Positions 18,050-27,848 of a stretch of 64,000 nucleotides of DNA are shown piece after piece. Source of the stretch: Stentor roeselii (taxonomy: Eukaryota > Ciliophora > Heterotrichea > Heterotrichida > Stentoridae); NCBI GenBank assembly GCA_006503475.1, contig RSEH01000161.1:1-64000 (forward strand). Direction: 5' to 3'. Each line of letters begins with the position of its first letter. Positions within the stretch are counted from its first letter, which is position 1. The notes beneath the pieces were generated by a model. It was given only the letters and a program-made list of their open reading frames with translations. It was not told the origin of the DNA and ran no database searches. Both the position numbers and the translations under genes were made by a program.

Positions 18050-19369
18050 ATGGAATTTGCTCTTGATGTTAACGATTCTAAAGTCCAAGAAGCCATGGAC
18101 CACCTGGAAATTCATGCAGAGGACTTAATGCTTAGGTAAAAAATATTCAGAGATGTCAGTTTTTTCTCTGGAACTGACAAAGCTCAGAGGTTGAGATATG
18201 AACATCACATGAAACGTGTTCAAAAACTTTCCAAACAGATAAAAAACTGGATAAAAAAAGAAAAACTTTTAAATAATCATCAAAAGTTAAAAAGTTTAGA
18301 CTCTTTTCGAAGTATCAGTCAAGAAAGCTCGGTTTCTAAAGCAAGAGAAAAATTTAGACTGAACTTGTCGGCTCAGATTAAAATTGAGAATAGGAAAAGA
18401 AAAATTCTGAATTCTAGCATGCAAAAACTGGAAAGAAAAGAAAAAATTGAAGAAAAAAGGAAAAATGAGATTGAAAGGAAGAAGGAAATTGAAAATAAGA
18501 AAAGAGATGATATGCAAAAAAGAATCAATGATCTTGTACATAGTCAGAGACAAAAAGCGAAGAATTGGAATGAAAAATTTTCGAGGGTCAGTTCGAGGCT
18601 GAGTAATTTGACTCCGAAAAATACTTCAGGAAGACTGAATCGAACACTTAGCAGGAACTTAGAAGACAGTTTTTCACAAGAAAAACTTAAAAATATTCAT
18701 GAAAAACTCGACAGGTCCCAAGACCTCTACAAACAAACAATAAAAAACATAACTCAAAGATTAGCTGGTCACAACGAAAAAGTCCATCAAAGACTTCAAA
18801 GTCAAATTTCTTTCCATGAGCTGAAAACACAAAATAAGCTTTTAAGTGTCATGCAAAAAAACCAAGGTCTTCAGAAATACAGAAGTAAAAAAGAACAACT
18901 CCTTCATGACTTCAAAATGAAAAAAATTGCGAAAAAGACTCAAATTCACTCAAAAGTGCAAAATAATATTGAAGAAGAATTTGATAAAATGAGGAAAAGA
19001 GTTGGAAGACTTGAGTCAAAAAGTGTTAATGAAAGAAAAGTTCTTATGAGTCAACTCGCTGAAATGACAAAAGAAAAAGAATTCAAAACATTGAAGAAGA
19101 TCTTGAAAGATGAAGATGCCAAAGAAAACCAGAAGAGGATCAAAAAGGAAAACGATAAGAAAAGAGATGAATTTCTAGAGAAATACCTGGAAAATCATCG
19201 AAGGTTCATGATCATGAAAGAAACAAAAGAAAAAATGAACCAAAAAGTTAGAGTTGAAGCGTCTTTAGCTAAGCAAGAACACATGAAAGCAAAAATGATT
19301 CATCTGATGATCAACAGGTCAGACGACCCTGACCATATAAGTAAAATCATAGATCAAAAGTTTTCATAA
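18050..19369 (+). CDS. Lys/Glu-rich coiled-coil protein, one 15-nt intron
   Basis: The coding sequence joins 18050-18135 to 18151-19369 across a 15-nt GT-AG intron and yields 434 residues. Without splicing the frame meets a TAA inside the intron. The spliced junction reads MLRDVSFFSG. Most of the protein is charged helix with many Lys, Glu, Arg and Gln residues, predicting a long coiled coil. I recognise no enzyme domain. Similar basic coiled-coil proteins are common in ciliate cortical and axonemal structures, but that role is only inferred. It starts 9 bp after the previous gene. Confidence 0.8.
18136..18150 (+). other. 15-nt intron
   Basis: The sequence GTAAAAAATATTCAG interrupts a codon in phase 2. 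If retained it gives an in-frame TAA. Removing it joins two open frames, and A at position 10 fits the expected branch site. Confidence 0.85.
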
Positions 19370-19399
19370 ATTAATTTAACTAGCTATAAGTCCTTAAAT

Positions 19400-19618
19400 C
19401 TAAACCTTATGCAACTTATCATTATGAATTCCAAGACTCACCAGATCTTTAAACACAAGACAACAAGTTTCACAGATCTCCAACTGTATAAAAGAAACAC
19501 TTTCTACAACATCAGAAGCCTCACCACAACTCTTACCCCAAGAATTTTTCTTAAATCCTTCAAAGTGATTAGCAGGCCTCACAATTTTCTTCACATTTTT
19601 ATTAAACCCGAACTCCAT
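19400..19618 (-). CDS. Small single C2H2 zinc-finger protein, 72 aa
   Basis: The protein ends in a segment with CETC, then VFKDL, then LGIHNDKLH, which fits one C2H2 zinc finger (CxxC, 12 residues, HxxxxH). The N-terminal part is basic and Phe/Asn-containing. It starts at an ATG and fills the space between a convergent coiled-coil gene and the glutathione transferase gene. A single finger suggests a protein-binding or splicing-type finger rather than a sequence-specific transcription factor. The overlapping plus-strand frame is A+C-rich and lacks such a pattern, so I prefer the minus strand. Confidence 0.62.
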   Translation of the reverse strand: MEFGFNKNVKKIVRPANHFEGFKKNSWGKSCGEASDVVESVSFIQLEICETCCLVFKDLVSLGIHNDKLHKV

Positions 19619-19712
19619 AATTTATACCAAATTCTTCTAAAATCTTCAAAATTCAATCCACCCTATTCTTCAACCCTCCATCCAAAAATCCCAACTTAAA
19701 AAATCTACTTAA

Positions 19713-20411
19713 CTATCTCCTTCCCATTCCATTCGCCATATTCCTCAAAGTTTCATGAACATGAGCGACAGGCTTATTTGCTCCGATTTTGTCAAACCAG
19801 ACTTTGACTTCGGGGTACTGAGCCATGTCGAATCCAATGAACCACAAGCTGGCGATTTCACTATAAGCGAAGACATCAGCGATAGTAGGCTGACGAGTCC
19901 TTGCAACATATCCAGTCTCCCTGATGAGCCAGATGAGGTCTTCAAAGAAGCCGTCAAGTTTCTTCTTTAAAGGAATTTCATCATGGGCTGATAGTTCAGG
20001 GGCTCCTTGGAACTTGGGACCGAAAAACTTGGGACCAAGATAACCGACGATTGTAGCTCGGGTGTTCGTGTGATGCCAGTGAAGATAAGAGTTTATTCTT
20101 GCACGGATACGAATGTCTTTTGGGTACCAGGGACTGTTCACGTTAAAGGAATCTGCTATGTAAGTCACCATCGCACCACTCTCCCATGCGTTGAAGTTTC
20201 CGTGCGTTAAAGCTGGAACTTCTTGGAATGGGTTGATTTTTGCGTAGGCTTCTGTTAGGTGAGCTTTTGTGTTTAAGTCGATCACGTGAAATTCGTGAGG
20301 GACTCCGACTAGCTCTACAAAAGCGAGAAGGGATCGGCTTGGAGGTGAAAGAAGATGACCGTGGATGTGAACCGGGTCCGGCTCAGAGCCGAAACAACAA
20401 AACTTAACCAT
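19713..20411 (-). CDS. Glutathione S-transferase, theta-like
   Basis: This 232-residue protein has an N-terminal thioredoxin-like domain with HLLSPPSRS (about residues 18-26; a Ser there is the usual theta-class catalytic residue), the glutathione-contacting INPFQEVPAL segment (about 57) and WESGAMVTYIAD (about 74). An all-helical C-terminal domain follows. Such enzymes conjugate glutathione to electrophiles in the cytosol. The N-terminus (MVKFCCFGSEPDPVHIHG) is about 15 residues longer than usual and contains a Cys pair. Its start lies 58 bp from the divergent transporter start, so the two probably share a promoter region. Confidence 0.9.
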   Translation of the reverse strand: MVKFCCFGSEPDPVHIHGHLLSPPSRSLLAFVELVGVPHEFHVIDLNTKAHLTEAYAKINPFQEVPALTHGNFNAWESGAMVTYIADSFNVNSPWYPKDIRIRARINSYLHWHHTNTRATIVGYLGPKFFGPKFQGAPELSAHDEIPLKKKLDGFFEDLIWLIRETGYVARTRQPTIADVFAYSEIASLWFIGFDMAQYPEVKVWFDKIGANKPVAHVHETLRNMANGMGRR

Positions 20412-20469
20412 TGATTTATTTTGACATTTTTAGCTAACTGAAATCAAATTTCTTATCGTTTTGGTATAA

Positions 20470-21933
20470 ATGGAACCCCAAAAGACTCAGCCTTTTTGGG
20501 TCGCCTTTATTTTTACAATGAACAGCGTAGTAGGATCATCAGTTTTAAACATGCCATTTGTCTTCAGCCGTGGAGGAATTTTATTTGGAACAATAGTCCA
20601 AGTATTAGCTTTTGTTGTTTCTTTGATAATTTCATTCCAAGTGCTTCAAGCCTGGAGTCGAGTAGAGAAGATTTATGAGTTGATGTCGATAGGAGCGAGA
20701 ATAAAGCCAGTGCCTTTGACGAACATTATTAAAAACAAGAAAAAACAGTACATAAAGCATAATGAAGAGTCAAAAAACTACGAATCTGACAATTTGGTAG
20801 ATTCAAAGCCTTTGATTGTGCAAGTAATGAAATACGAGTTCTGTGATATGGTCAAAGTCACGATGGGAATAACAGCAAGTCGAGTTTTATGCATTATTTT
20901 CTTATTTCATCTCTTTTTTGGGTTGGTCTCTTATTCTTCCATTTTTGCGACTTGTTTGACCTCTAATGTTCCTCTTTTTTCAAGAGAAACTTGTAATATC
21001 TATGAACATGAAGGGTTTTTTAATGATTGCAAAGTAAATTATTGGATTTATCTAACATTTTTTGTTAGTTTGATGACAGTTCTTTGCTTTTTTCATATAA
21101 TTGAAACGATGGTTTGGCAGTGTATTGCTTTTACTGCTAGAATTCTGGTTTTTTCTATTATCATTGTTTCTGCAATAGTCGCAATTAGCACTGATACGAA
21201 ACTTGACGACGATGGAGATTTGGAGACTTCTCCTGAGATTTTTAATATTTCATATTATGGAAAAGTTACTTCTATCATCTTTTTAGCGACTCTTAACCAG
21301 AACACCCTGCCTCTTACTTCAAGTTTTGTGGAAAAAAAGGAAAAAAACTTGTCAAGACTTGTTTTTACTGTCTCGATTGTTAGTTTTTGCTTGTTTTTAA
21401 TTACGAGTATCATTGTTAACTATGCTGCTGATGATGTGGAAAAACTTGTGATTCTTAACTGGAGGAAGTATTCTGCTGGTCATTCAGATGATGAAAGGCC
21501 TTGGTGGTGCTATTTGATTATTTATGTTGTTATCTTGCTACCTGCTATCGATGTTAGCTCCTCTTTTCCTATTACTTGTGCTAGTCTTGCTGGGAATATT
21601 ACAGGAGTTTTTGATTTTAATCAGGAAGAAACGGTATTGTTTAGGTAGAATTGGGAGTTAAGGATTAAAGTAGGTCTTGCTATTTGTGCTGGTTTAACAG
21701 GGTTTGTGTTTTATGATGTTAGTTTGATTTTGGAATTTGCTGGAGTTATGAATATTTTAGACTGCTTGTTGTTTGTTCCTCTGTTTTGTGTAGCGGCCAA
21801 ACTGATCATTCCGAGTAGTACTCAGTATGATTTTTCTTATATGTATGAAATTTCGATTGGAATGGTTATTTTTAGTTTCTTTCTGGTTTTTGTAGTTCTA
21901 GTATACCTGATATTCATCTTTATTCCAAATTAA
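20470..21933 (+). CDS. AAAP-family amino-acid transporter (copy 1), one 15-nt intron
   Basis: Exons 20470-21633 and 21649-21933 encode 482 residues with about eleven predicted membrane helices. The start (FWVAFIFTMNSVVGSSVLNMPFVFSRGG) is typical of the amino acid/auxin permease family (SLC32/36/38, AVT), where the first helix carries the unwound GxxVLxxP substrate site. A loop after helix 3 contains conserved cysteines (ATCLTSN and RETCNIYEHEGFFNDC). The substrate cannot be read from the sequence. The neighbour at 22549 is a paralogue with exactly the same coding length and the same intron position, so this is a recent-to-middle-aged tandem duplication. Confidence 0.9.
21634..21648 (+). other. 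15-nt intron
   Basis: The sequence GTATTGTTTAGGTAG contains an in-frame TAG. Removing it joins EET to NWELRIKVG, restoring the last two membrane helices and matching the paralogue at 23713. Confidence 0.93.
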
Positions 21934-22548
21934 TCATAAAAGAATGAAATTGACTCTTAATTTTAATTTACATGTAATAATAGAAATTCTATTTATAAGT
22001 GCATTATGGAAACAATAGTTTTATTCTTTTTTTTTTAAATGAGATTTTTGTTTGTTGATGATATTTTACTTAAATGTTGGGAATCTTTATTTCATTATAT
22101 TTTAAGCATTAAAAACTCTAAAATTATTTATATATCCTTTATTGGAGTGGGATTTAAAAAATAGATAAGGAATTTATTTAAAAGATTAAACTATGACTCT
22201 TTTCTTAAATTCTGAGGTATCAGCATCGATAGTTCAATTAATTTTTAAGTTTGACCATAAATTTTTGTTATTTTTAGAACTCGATTCGAGACTAATTGAT
22301 TAAAAGTTGACAAGGTGACTTTTTAGTTTGTTTTGACAAATTGGAATCACTATTAATCAAAAGTTTTTTATTGAGATTTTAGTTGTTTTTGAAATATCGA
22401 AATCAAGAGTCTCATTAATTTACAAGTTGAAACAATGATTTTTTTGGTTAATTTTTACATATCTAAGTTGAAAATTTAAATTTCTAACCTAAGTTATATC
22501 CCCAAAATTATTTAGATCCTAAACTAGAAAACGGATATATAGAACATA
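21934..22548. other. AT-rich spacer between the two transporter genes
   Basis: This 615-bp region is very AT-rich and G+T-biased on the plus strand until shortly before the next gene. I see no reading frame, tRNA or strong repeat. It should contain the 3' end of copy 1 and the promoter of copy 2. Confidence 0.55.
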
Positions 22549-24012
22549 ATGAGAAGGAATGATAATCAGCCTTTTTGGATATCATTTGCATTCACTCTAA
22601 ACTCAGCCCTAGGAGTTTCAGTCCTAAGTGTGCCCTATGCCTTCAGCCGTGCTGGAATCTTCTTCGGATCCTTAATCCAAATAACCTCTTTTCTTGTCTC
22701 CTTAATTCTCTCATTTCAAGTCCTTCAAGCATGGAGCCGAGTTGGATACATCAATGAGTTAAAAGCGAGAGGGGCTAAAGTAAGGCCAGTCCCCTTTATC
22801 AACATTCTAAAAAATAAATCAGAACATTACATAGAACAAATTGAAGATTCAAGCAATGATGAATTAGACAATCTTCTTGAATCGAAATCTTCTGAATCTG
22901 ATCTCAAAAAGTATGAGTTTAGTGAAATTGTAAGAGACACTATGGGCTCTTCAGCAAGTCATGTTCTTTGCGTTATTTACATAATTCACATGTTTTTCGG
23001 GTTGATTTCCAGTTGTTCTATTTTAGCGACATGCATGGCTTCAAACATTCCTTTATTCACAAGAGAGACTTGCAATCTTTATGATCATGAAGGGTTTTTC
23101 AATGAATGTAAAATTAGTTATTGGATTTATCTTGGAGCTTTTATAGCTTTGAATCTTATACTTTGCTTCTTTCATGTCATTCATACTAAAACCTGGCAGT
23201 CGTTTGCTTGTGCGGCGAGGTTTCTCGTTTTTCTTATTATGATTGTTACTTCTATTGTTGCTATTTGCATCAGTAAAGAATTTGATGATGATGCAGATTT
23301 GAAGGCGTCTCCTGAAACTTTTGATATTTCTCAGTATGGAAGATTGTTTTCAATTATTTTCAATGCTACTCTGTATCATAACACCATTCCGATTACAGCT
23401 AGTTTTATGGAAAATAAAGAAAAAAACTTGGGAAAACTTGTTACTTCTGTTGGGATTATTAGCCATGTTTTGATTTTAAGTATTAGTGTCCTTGCTAATT
23501 ATGCTGCGGATGATGTGGAAAAGTTGATTTTGCTTAACTGGAGAGAATATACTGCTGGACACTCTGATAATGATCGCCCATGGTGGTGCTATATTATAAT
23601 ATATTGTGTAGTTCTACTACCTGCTGCAAATGTTACCTCCTCATATCCAATTATTTGTAGCAGTCTCGCTGCTAACACTGTCGCAGTAATAGATCATGAT
23701 GATGAAGAATATGTAATTGCAACATAGGGAATGGAGTTTAAGCTCAAGATAGTAATCGTAGTATCTACAGGAATATGCGCTTTTTTCTTTTATGATATAA
23801 GTCTTGTTACCCAGTTTGCAGGAATGATGAATATATTAGACTGCCTTACATTTATCCCTTTGTTTTGCATAGCTGCCAGACTAATTATCCCAAATTCTAC
23901 ACGTTATGATTTTTCTTATATGTACCAAGTATCAATAGTGATGGTTTTTTTGAGTTTGATATTTTTTGTTTCATCACTAGTTTCAGTAATATTAGAGTTG
24001 AATAATCCTTAA
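22549..24012 (+). CDS. AAAP-family amino-acid transporter (copy 2), one 15-nt intron
   Basis: Exons 22549-23712 and 23728-24012 encode 482 residues, the same length as the paralogue upstream. The N-terminal helix reads FWISFAFTLNSALGVSVLSVPYAFSRAG. The Cys-containing loop (ATCMASN, RETCNLYDHEGFFNEC) and the motif NYAADDVEKL before the last helices are conserved in both copies. The acidic cytosolic loop (about residues 105-125) differs most, which may alter regulation or trafficking. Family members move neutral or other amino acids with protons or sodium at the plasma membrane or vacuole. Confidence 0.9.
23713..23727 (+). other. 15-nt intron
   Basis: The sequence GTAATTGCAACATAG carries an in-frame TAG and lies after codon 388, the same place as in the upstream paralogue. 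A at position 10 fits the branch site. Confidence 0.93.
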
Positions 24013-24389
24013 GTATTTCATAAACTAATTAAACTTTGCAATCATTTTTATTGTTAATCATTATTTTTTTAGATATAATTCCTAATCCTATCAAAATTAT
24101 CCGAATGAAGGGTTAAATAAAAAATCACTCAATCTTCGATTTTATAATCTTAAAGTGACTATCATTTACTATAATTAAAATGAATATATAAAAGTTACAC
24201 AACTTACTCCCTACTTCAATAAACCAAAGACATTTAATATCACTCCAATTAACTGCAATAAATCTTGATTCCCTCAAAAAACATCCAAAACCTCAACTTC
24301 TCAACTAAACCTTCATAAATCCCTAACCAGTTTCAATGAAAACCTAAACTTAGTATCCAAATAACTTAAAAATCCTTAACCCTTATTCC
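24013..24389. other. Convergent intergenic spacer
   Basis: This region lies between the 3' ends of a plus-strand and a minus-strand gene. It becomes strongly A+C-rich on the plus strand toward 24400. No gene is visible. Confidence 0.5.
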
Positions 24390-24974
24390 CTAATAAGGCC
24401 TTCTGCACCTATCAAACTCAGAATTCAAAGTATACGACCCAGGCCCAGGACTTTCCCTTTTATCAATCGGAGGAAAATTCCGGATTCCATATCCGAACCC
24501 GATCGAGTTATAAGCAGAAAACTCCGTCAAAGTCCTTTTCGGATTATAAGCATCTGGAGCAGGAAATTCAATTCTCTTCGGAAGGTCATTTTTCCTTCTA
24601 AATGAAAATTTTGGTGAGTTTCTTCCAATCTCTGCCCCTGAATTATAAGTCCCTGGGCCTGGAGTTAAGTGTCTTAATGAACCTAAAGGCTGGATTGAGG
24701 TTTTTACCAGCTTTGGACCTATTGAGGATGTGAATGAACTTGGAATTTCGTATGAACCTGGACATGGCTTTCCCTGGGATGAACGGATTTCCGGGTTCCA
24801 ACGCTTTCCAAAGCCTAAGGATGTTGATCGGGGACTTAATGTTGAGTTTGGGTTCATGAAATCTACGTCGGAGCTACGGCGAGTTGATCTGAAACGTGGC
24901 TCTTTTGAGAAACTCCAGCCGTTGGCTGTACCTCTTCGGGTTACTAAAGGAGAGTTCATTAAAAATTCATCCAT
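24390..24974 (-). CDS. SHIPPO/STPG (ODF3-like) repeat protein
   Basis: This 194-residue protein carries repeats of the PGPGxY type: PCPGSYEIPS (about residue 73), TPGPGTYNSG (about 105), APDAYNPK (a diverged copy, about 139) and SPGPGSYTLN (about 175). The spacing of about 35 residues is typical of SHIPPO/STPG proteins, which bind ciliary or sperm-tail microtubules, often inside the doublets. The N-terminus contains Arg/Ser-rich sequence. The role in ciliary microtubules is inferred from the family. Confidence 0.9.
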   Translation of the reverse strand: MDEFLMNSPLVTRRGTANGWSFSKEPRFRSTRRSSDVDFMNPNSTLSPRSTSLGFGKRWNPEIRSSQGKPCPGSYEIPSSFTSSIGPKLVKTSIQPLGSLRHLTPGPGTYNSGAEIGRNSPKFSFRRKNDLPKRIEFPAPDAYNPKRTLTEFSAYNSIGFGYGIRNFPPIDKRESPGPGSYTLNSEFDRCRRPY

Positions 24975-25089
24975 TTATAATTAGTTATAATAAAACTTTA
25001 ACACAAATGCGACGGAGGCTGGCACCTGTCAGTCTCCTACTAATCTTGTGTAAATTAACAGGAAAGGAAATCCTAATTTCCAAACATTA

Positions 25090-25428
25090 TTAACTACTCA
25101 CCGCTCCTTTCCTAACCAAATAATCCCTAAGCCTATCATATCGATACTGCCTAGCATAGTCCAAAGCATTCTTTCCAAGATTATTCTTCCAATTCACATC
25201 AGCCCTGAACTGCAAGCAAAGCCTTGCCAAGTCTTTATGATTATTCTGACAAGCAATGATAAGTACCGTATTTCCATTCTTGTCCATCGAGTCCGGGTCG
25301 ATTCCACCACGAAACAAGTCCTGAATCTCAAAAACTCTTCCATTCCGAGCAAGTCTAAAGATATTCTCATTAACAATCCTTGCACCAGCGATTTCCCATT
25401 CAGTTAAAGCTATGTTCCTATTATTCAT
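25090..25428 (-). CDS. Ankyrin-repeat protein, 112 aa
   Basis: Three ankyrin-type units are visible over residues 25-108: an incomplete one (NGRVFEIQDLFRGGIDPDSMD), a canonical one (KNGNTVLIIACQNNHKDLARL) and a third (NLGKNALDYARQYRYDRLRDY). The protein would be a small protein-interaction module. The ATG directly follows the TGA of another frame on the same strand, with no base between, and that upstream frame is in the same reading frame. It could therefore be the C-terminal part of a longer product if the TGA were read through, though TGA acts as a stop elsewhere. Confidence 0.85.
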   Translation of the reverse strand: MNNRNIALTEWEIAGARIVNENIFRLARNGRVFEIQDLFRGGIDPDSMDKNGNTVLIIACQNNHKDLARLCLQFRADVNWKNNLGKNALDYARQYRYDRLRDYLVRKGAVSS

Positions 25429-25653
25429 TCAATTATTAACCAGCTTCAAAAGACCTTCATCTCCAAGTCTAACCAAAATTTCTTGAAGATGATTTTTATC
25501 AGTTTTTGACAGAAATTTCAAGACTTTATGGTCAGATAATGAGAAGGAAAAGAAAGAAGACACCCAAGGCTCGAATGAGGACTGGATGAAGAGTAGTTCG
25601 CTTATCAGTGAAGGAAAAATTTCAAATAATTGAGGGGTGAGGGCAGAGTACAT
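25429..25653 (-). CDS. Small hypothetical protein, 74 aa
   Basis: This frame begins MYSALTPQLFEIFPS, is Phe/Ser/Leu-rich and predicted helical, and ends LLKLVNN before TGA. It starts 15 bp after the neighbouring TPR gene ends and abuts the ankyrin frame without a gap. It may be an independent small protein or the N-terminal part of the ankyrin gene. I found no 15- or 16-nt intron that would remove the TGA. Confidence 0.5.
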   Translation of the reverse strand: MYSALTPQLFEIFPSLISELLFIQSSFEPWVSSFFSFSLSDHKVLKFLSKTDKNHLQEILVRLGDEGLLKLVNN

Positions 25654-25668
25654 TGAAGATGGAATTTC

Positions 25669-27828
25669 CTATTTTTTTTTTACTTTTAAGTGGAAAGATA
25701 GGGCTTTTTTTTGGATTATTGAACTGAGGTTTGAGAGGAGGTATTTTATGTTTTCTTTTGGGAAGTGAGACTCGTATTCTTCTGTTGCTAGTTTTTTTGC
25801 TAGTGAGAGGTCTAGGGGCTTTAGAGATGCTTGAGATGATGGGACTGATGATGAAGATTTTGAGGGAGAGGATAGAAGAGTTGATATTTCTTGAGGTTGA
25901 TTTTTTGGATCTTCGGGTTTTGAAGGAATTTCAGAAGATTCGTTGGGTTGATGGAATTTTTCGGGATTGGTAGGTTTAGGTTCTGGTTCTTTATCTTTGA
26001 TTTCTTGTGAATTTAACTCTTTTAAATTAGTTTGATTGGAAAAGGGTTCTTTATTTTCGTTTGAAATCTTAGAAATATCTTCATTGTGGTTCTTTTTTTC
26101 TTCAGATTCGATTTCATTTTCAATTATTTTTTCTTTTTCAATATTAAATTTATCCTCATTAAAAATTTCCTCCTTTTGATTAACTTTATCTTCATTAAAT
26201 ACTTCCTCTTTTTTATCAAATTTGTTATCATCTTCAATGATTTCTTTTACTTCAACTTTATTTTCATGAATTATTTTCCCTTCCTTTTCATCAGATTTGT
26301 CATGAAACTGAAATATTTCCTTCTTTTTTTCTTCATATTCTTTAAAATTATCTTCAAGTTGATTTTCCTCTATTTTTTCTTCATTTCCAACAACATGATT
26401 TTTTTGTATCATATCAATCTCTGAACCATCATCATTTTTTTCTTGCTCACTCCTTAATTCACAACTCTCAATAGCCAATCCTCCATGTTCTATAAATGAT
26501 TTTTCAATATCATCAATTTCATCCTGCACAACCTTTGAAGGACTTACGCTCAGACTAAACAAAAGCCACTTTTTCGCAGAATCAAAAAACTTAAGACTTT
26601 TCAAATTTTTTCCCAGACAATAAGCAGCTTTCGGGTTCTTGGCCTCCACCAAAAAAACCTTGAGACATTCTTTTGAAGACCTATGAAAATCATTGATTTT
26701 CGAGTAAGCAATAGCTTTATTATTGAGTACCTTAACAATAAACTCCCTAAGTCGATTATCAGTTAACACCTGGTATTCAGAGTACTTCTGATGAACAATT
26801 TTAATGATTTTCTCGAATTCTTCAATTGCTTCTTGAAACTTCTGAGATTTGAAGAGTTTATTTACATTTTCTTTCTGAGAATTCCATTTTTCCAAAGTAC
26901 TTTCCAACATATTAGGCTGAAACAAAGGAACAAAGCGAGGCGTGTTAGGATTGATTAAAAAGTTGAGTCTTTGCTGGGTGGAAGGAATATGTTTATGAAA
27001 AGAAGTAATTTTTTTAAGCACTTGAAGAGACTGCTCATAATTTCCTTGAAGTTCTAAAACTCGAGCTTCAAGTGTCAAGATTTCATCTTTCACGTCTTCC
27101 ATTTCAAACTTCTGAAAATTCGATATAAACTGAAGAGCTTCTTCAAAGTTCATAAGAATCACATGACTTTTAATCACTTTTTTCACAAGTAAAAATTTAA
27201 CTCTCTGAATTTTGCTGTGTTTTTGTGTGAAAAGTTCAGATAAAACATGTATTCCCTTGAGACTTTTTTCAATAACCTCTAAATAACCCCCTTGTTTCAT
27301 GAACATACTGACAGTTTCACAGACTTTTTCAACAATTCTGATTTTTTTGTCTACATAATTCGGAGCATCAAACAAAATCAAATTTTCATCAATAAAATCT
27401 TGATCCTCACTTTCAGAATCACATTCAAAAGTACTTTTCATAACTTTTCTCTGTGCCTTGAGGCAATTTTGAGACTTATCCAAAATCTCCCTGATCTCTT
27501 TTTTATTAGGTTCAATTTGCAAGACTTTAATAGCGTCTTCACTTGCTTTGGAGAACTCTTGAATAGAAAAAAATGCCAAAGCTCTTCTTTCATAGCATTT
27601 GAAGTAATCTTTGTTGAGTTCAAGGGCCTTGTTGCAGTCATTCACGGCGAGTGAAAAGTCGCCAGTCTTTATAAAGCCCAGGGCACGGTTGAAGTAAAGA
27701 GTCGAGTCCATCGCGTTGAAGCGAATAGCGGCTGTGTAGTGATGAATGGCTTGGCGGTAGTTCTGCTGCTTGATTGCGTTGTTTCCCTTTTCTTTTTCAG
27801 CCTCGGACAGGGCAGGGTTGAACGACAT
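25669..27828 (-). CDS. TPR-repeat protein with acidic low-complexity region
   Basis: This 719-residue protein begins with three clear tetratricopeptide repeats (residues about 9-112, for example NAIKQQNYRQAIHHYTAAI and YFNRALGFIKTGDFSLAVND). Further helical repeats lie at about 190-440. Residues about 470-650 are a Glu/Lys/Asn low-complexity tract, followed by a short conserved-looking helical C-terminus (SLAKKLATEEYESHFP). The layout recalls co-chaperones such as RPAP3 or SPAG1, which use TPRs to bind Hsp90/Hsp70 tails and, in ciliates, can act in dynein assembly. That assignment is tentative because the C-terminal RPAP3 domain is not certain. Confidence 0.85.
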   Translation of the reverse strand: MSFNPALSEAEKEKGNNAIKQQNYRQAIHHYTAAIRFNAMDSTLYFNRALGFIKTGDFSLAVNDCNKALELNKDYFKCYERRALAFFSIQEFSKASEDAIKVLQIEPNKKEIREILDKSQNCLKAQRKVMKSTFECDSESEDQDFIDENLILFDAPNYVDKKIRIVEKVCETVSMFMKQGGYLEVIEKSLKGIHVLSELFTQKHSKIQRVKFLLVKKVIKSHVILMNFEEALQFISNFQKFEMEDVKDEILTLEARVLELQGNYEQSLQVLKKITSFHKHIPSTQQRLNFLINPNTPRFVPLFQPNMLESTLEKWNSQKENVNKLFKSQKFQEAIEEFEKIIKIVHQKYSEYQVLTDNRLREFIVKVLNNKAIAYSKINDFHRSSKECLKVFLVEAKNPKAAYCLGKNLKSLKFFDSAKKWLLFSLSVSPSKVVQDEIDDIEKSFIEHGGLAIESCELRSEQEKNDDGSEIDMIQKNHVVGNEEKIEENQLEDNFKEYEEKKKEIFQFHDKSDEKEGKIIHENKVEVKEIIEDDNKFDKKEEVFNEDKVNQKEEIFNEDKFNIEKEKIIENEIESEEKKNHNEDISKISNENKEPFSNQTNLKELNSQEIKDKEPEPKPTNPEKFHQPNESSEIPSKPEDPKNQPQEISTLLSSPSKSSSSVPSSQASLKPLDLSLAKKLATEEYESHFPKENIKYLLSNLSSIIQKKALSFHLKVKKK

Positions 27829-27848
27829 TTATAGAGATTATTATTAAA

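Noticed and set aside
18040-18190. Start of the coiled-coil gene at a TTG near 18191
   Set aside because: Removing a 15-nt intron extends the frame to an ATG at 18050 in the usual start context.
22000-22540. tRNA or small RNA gene in the transporter spacer
   Set aside because: I could not find matching stems or a T-loop, and the region is too AT-rich to support a stable cloverleaf.
25006-25092. Short plus-strand frame starting MRRRLAPVSLLLILC
   Set aside because: It is only 28 codons long, lies in a spacer between minus-strand genes, and has no supporting context.
26086-26424. 112-codon plus-strand Phe/Ile-rich frame
   Set aside because: It is the antisense of the Glu/Lys/Asn low-complexity part of the TPR protein.
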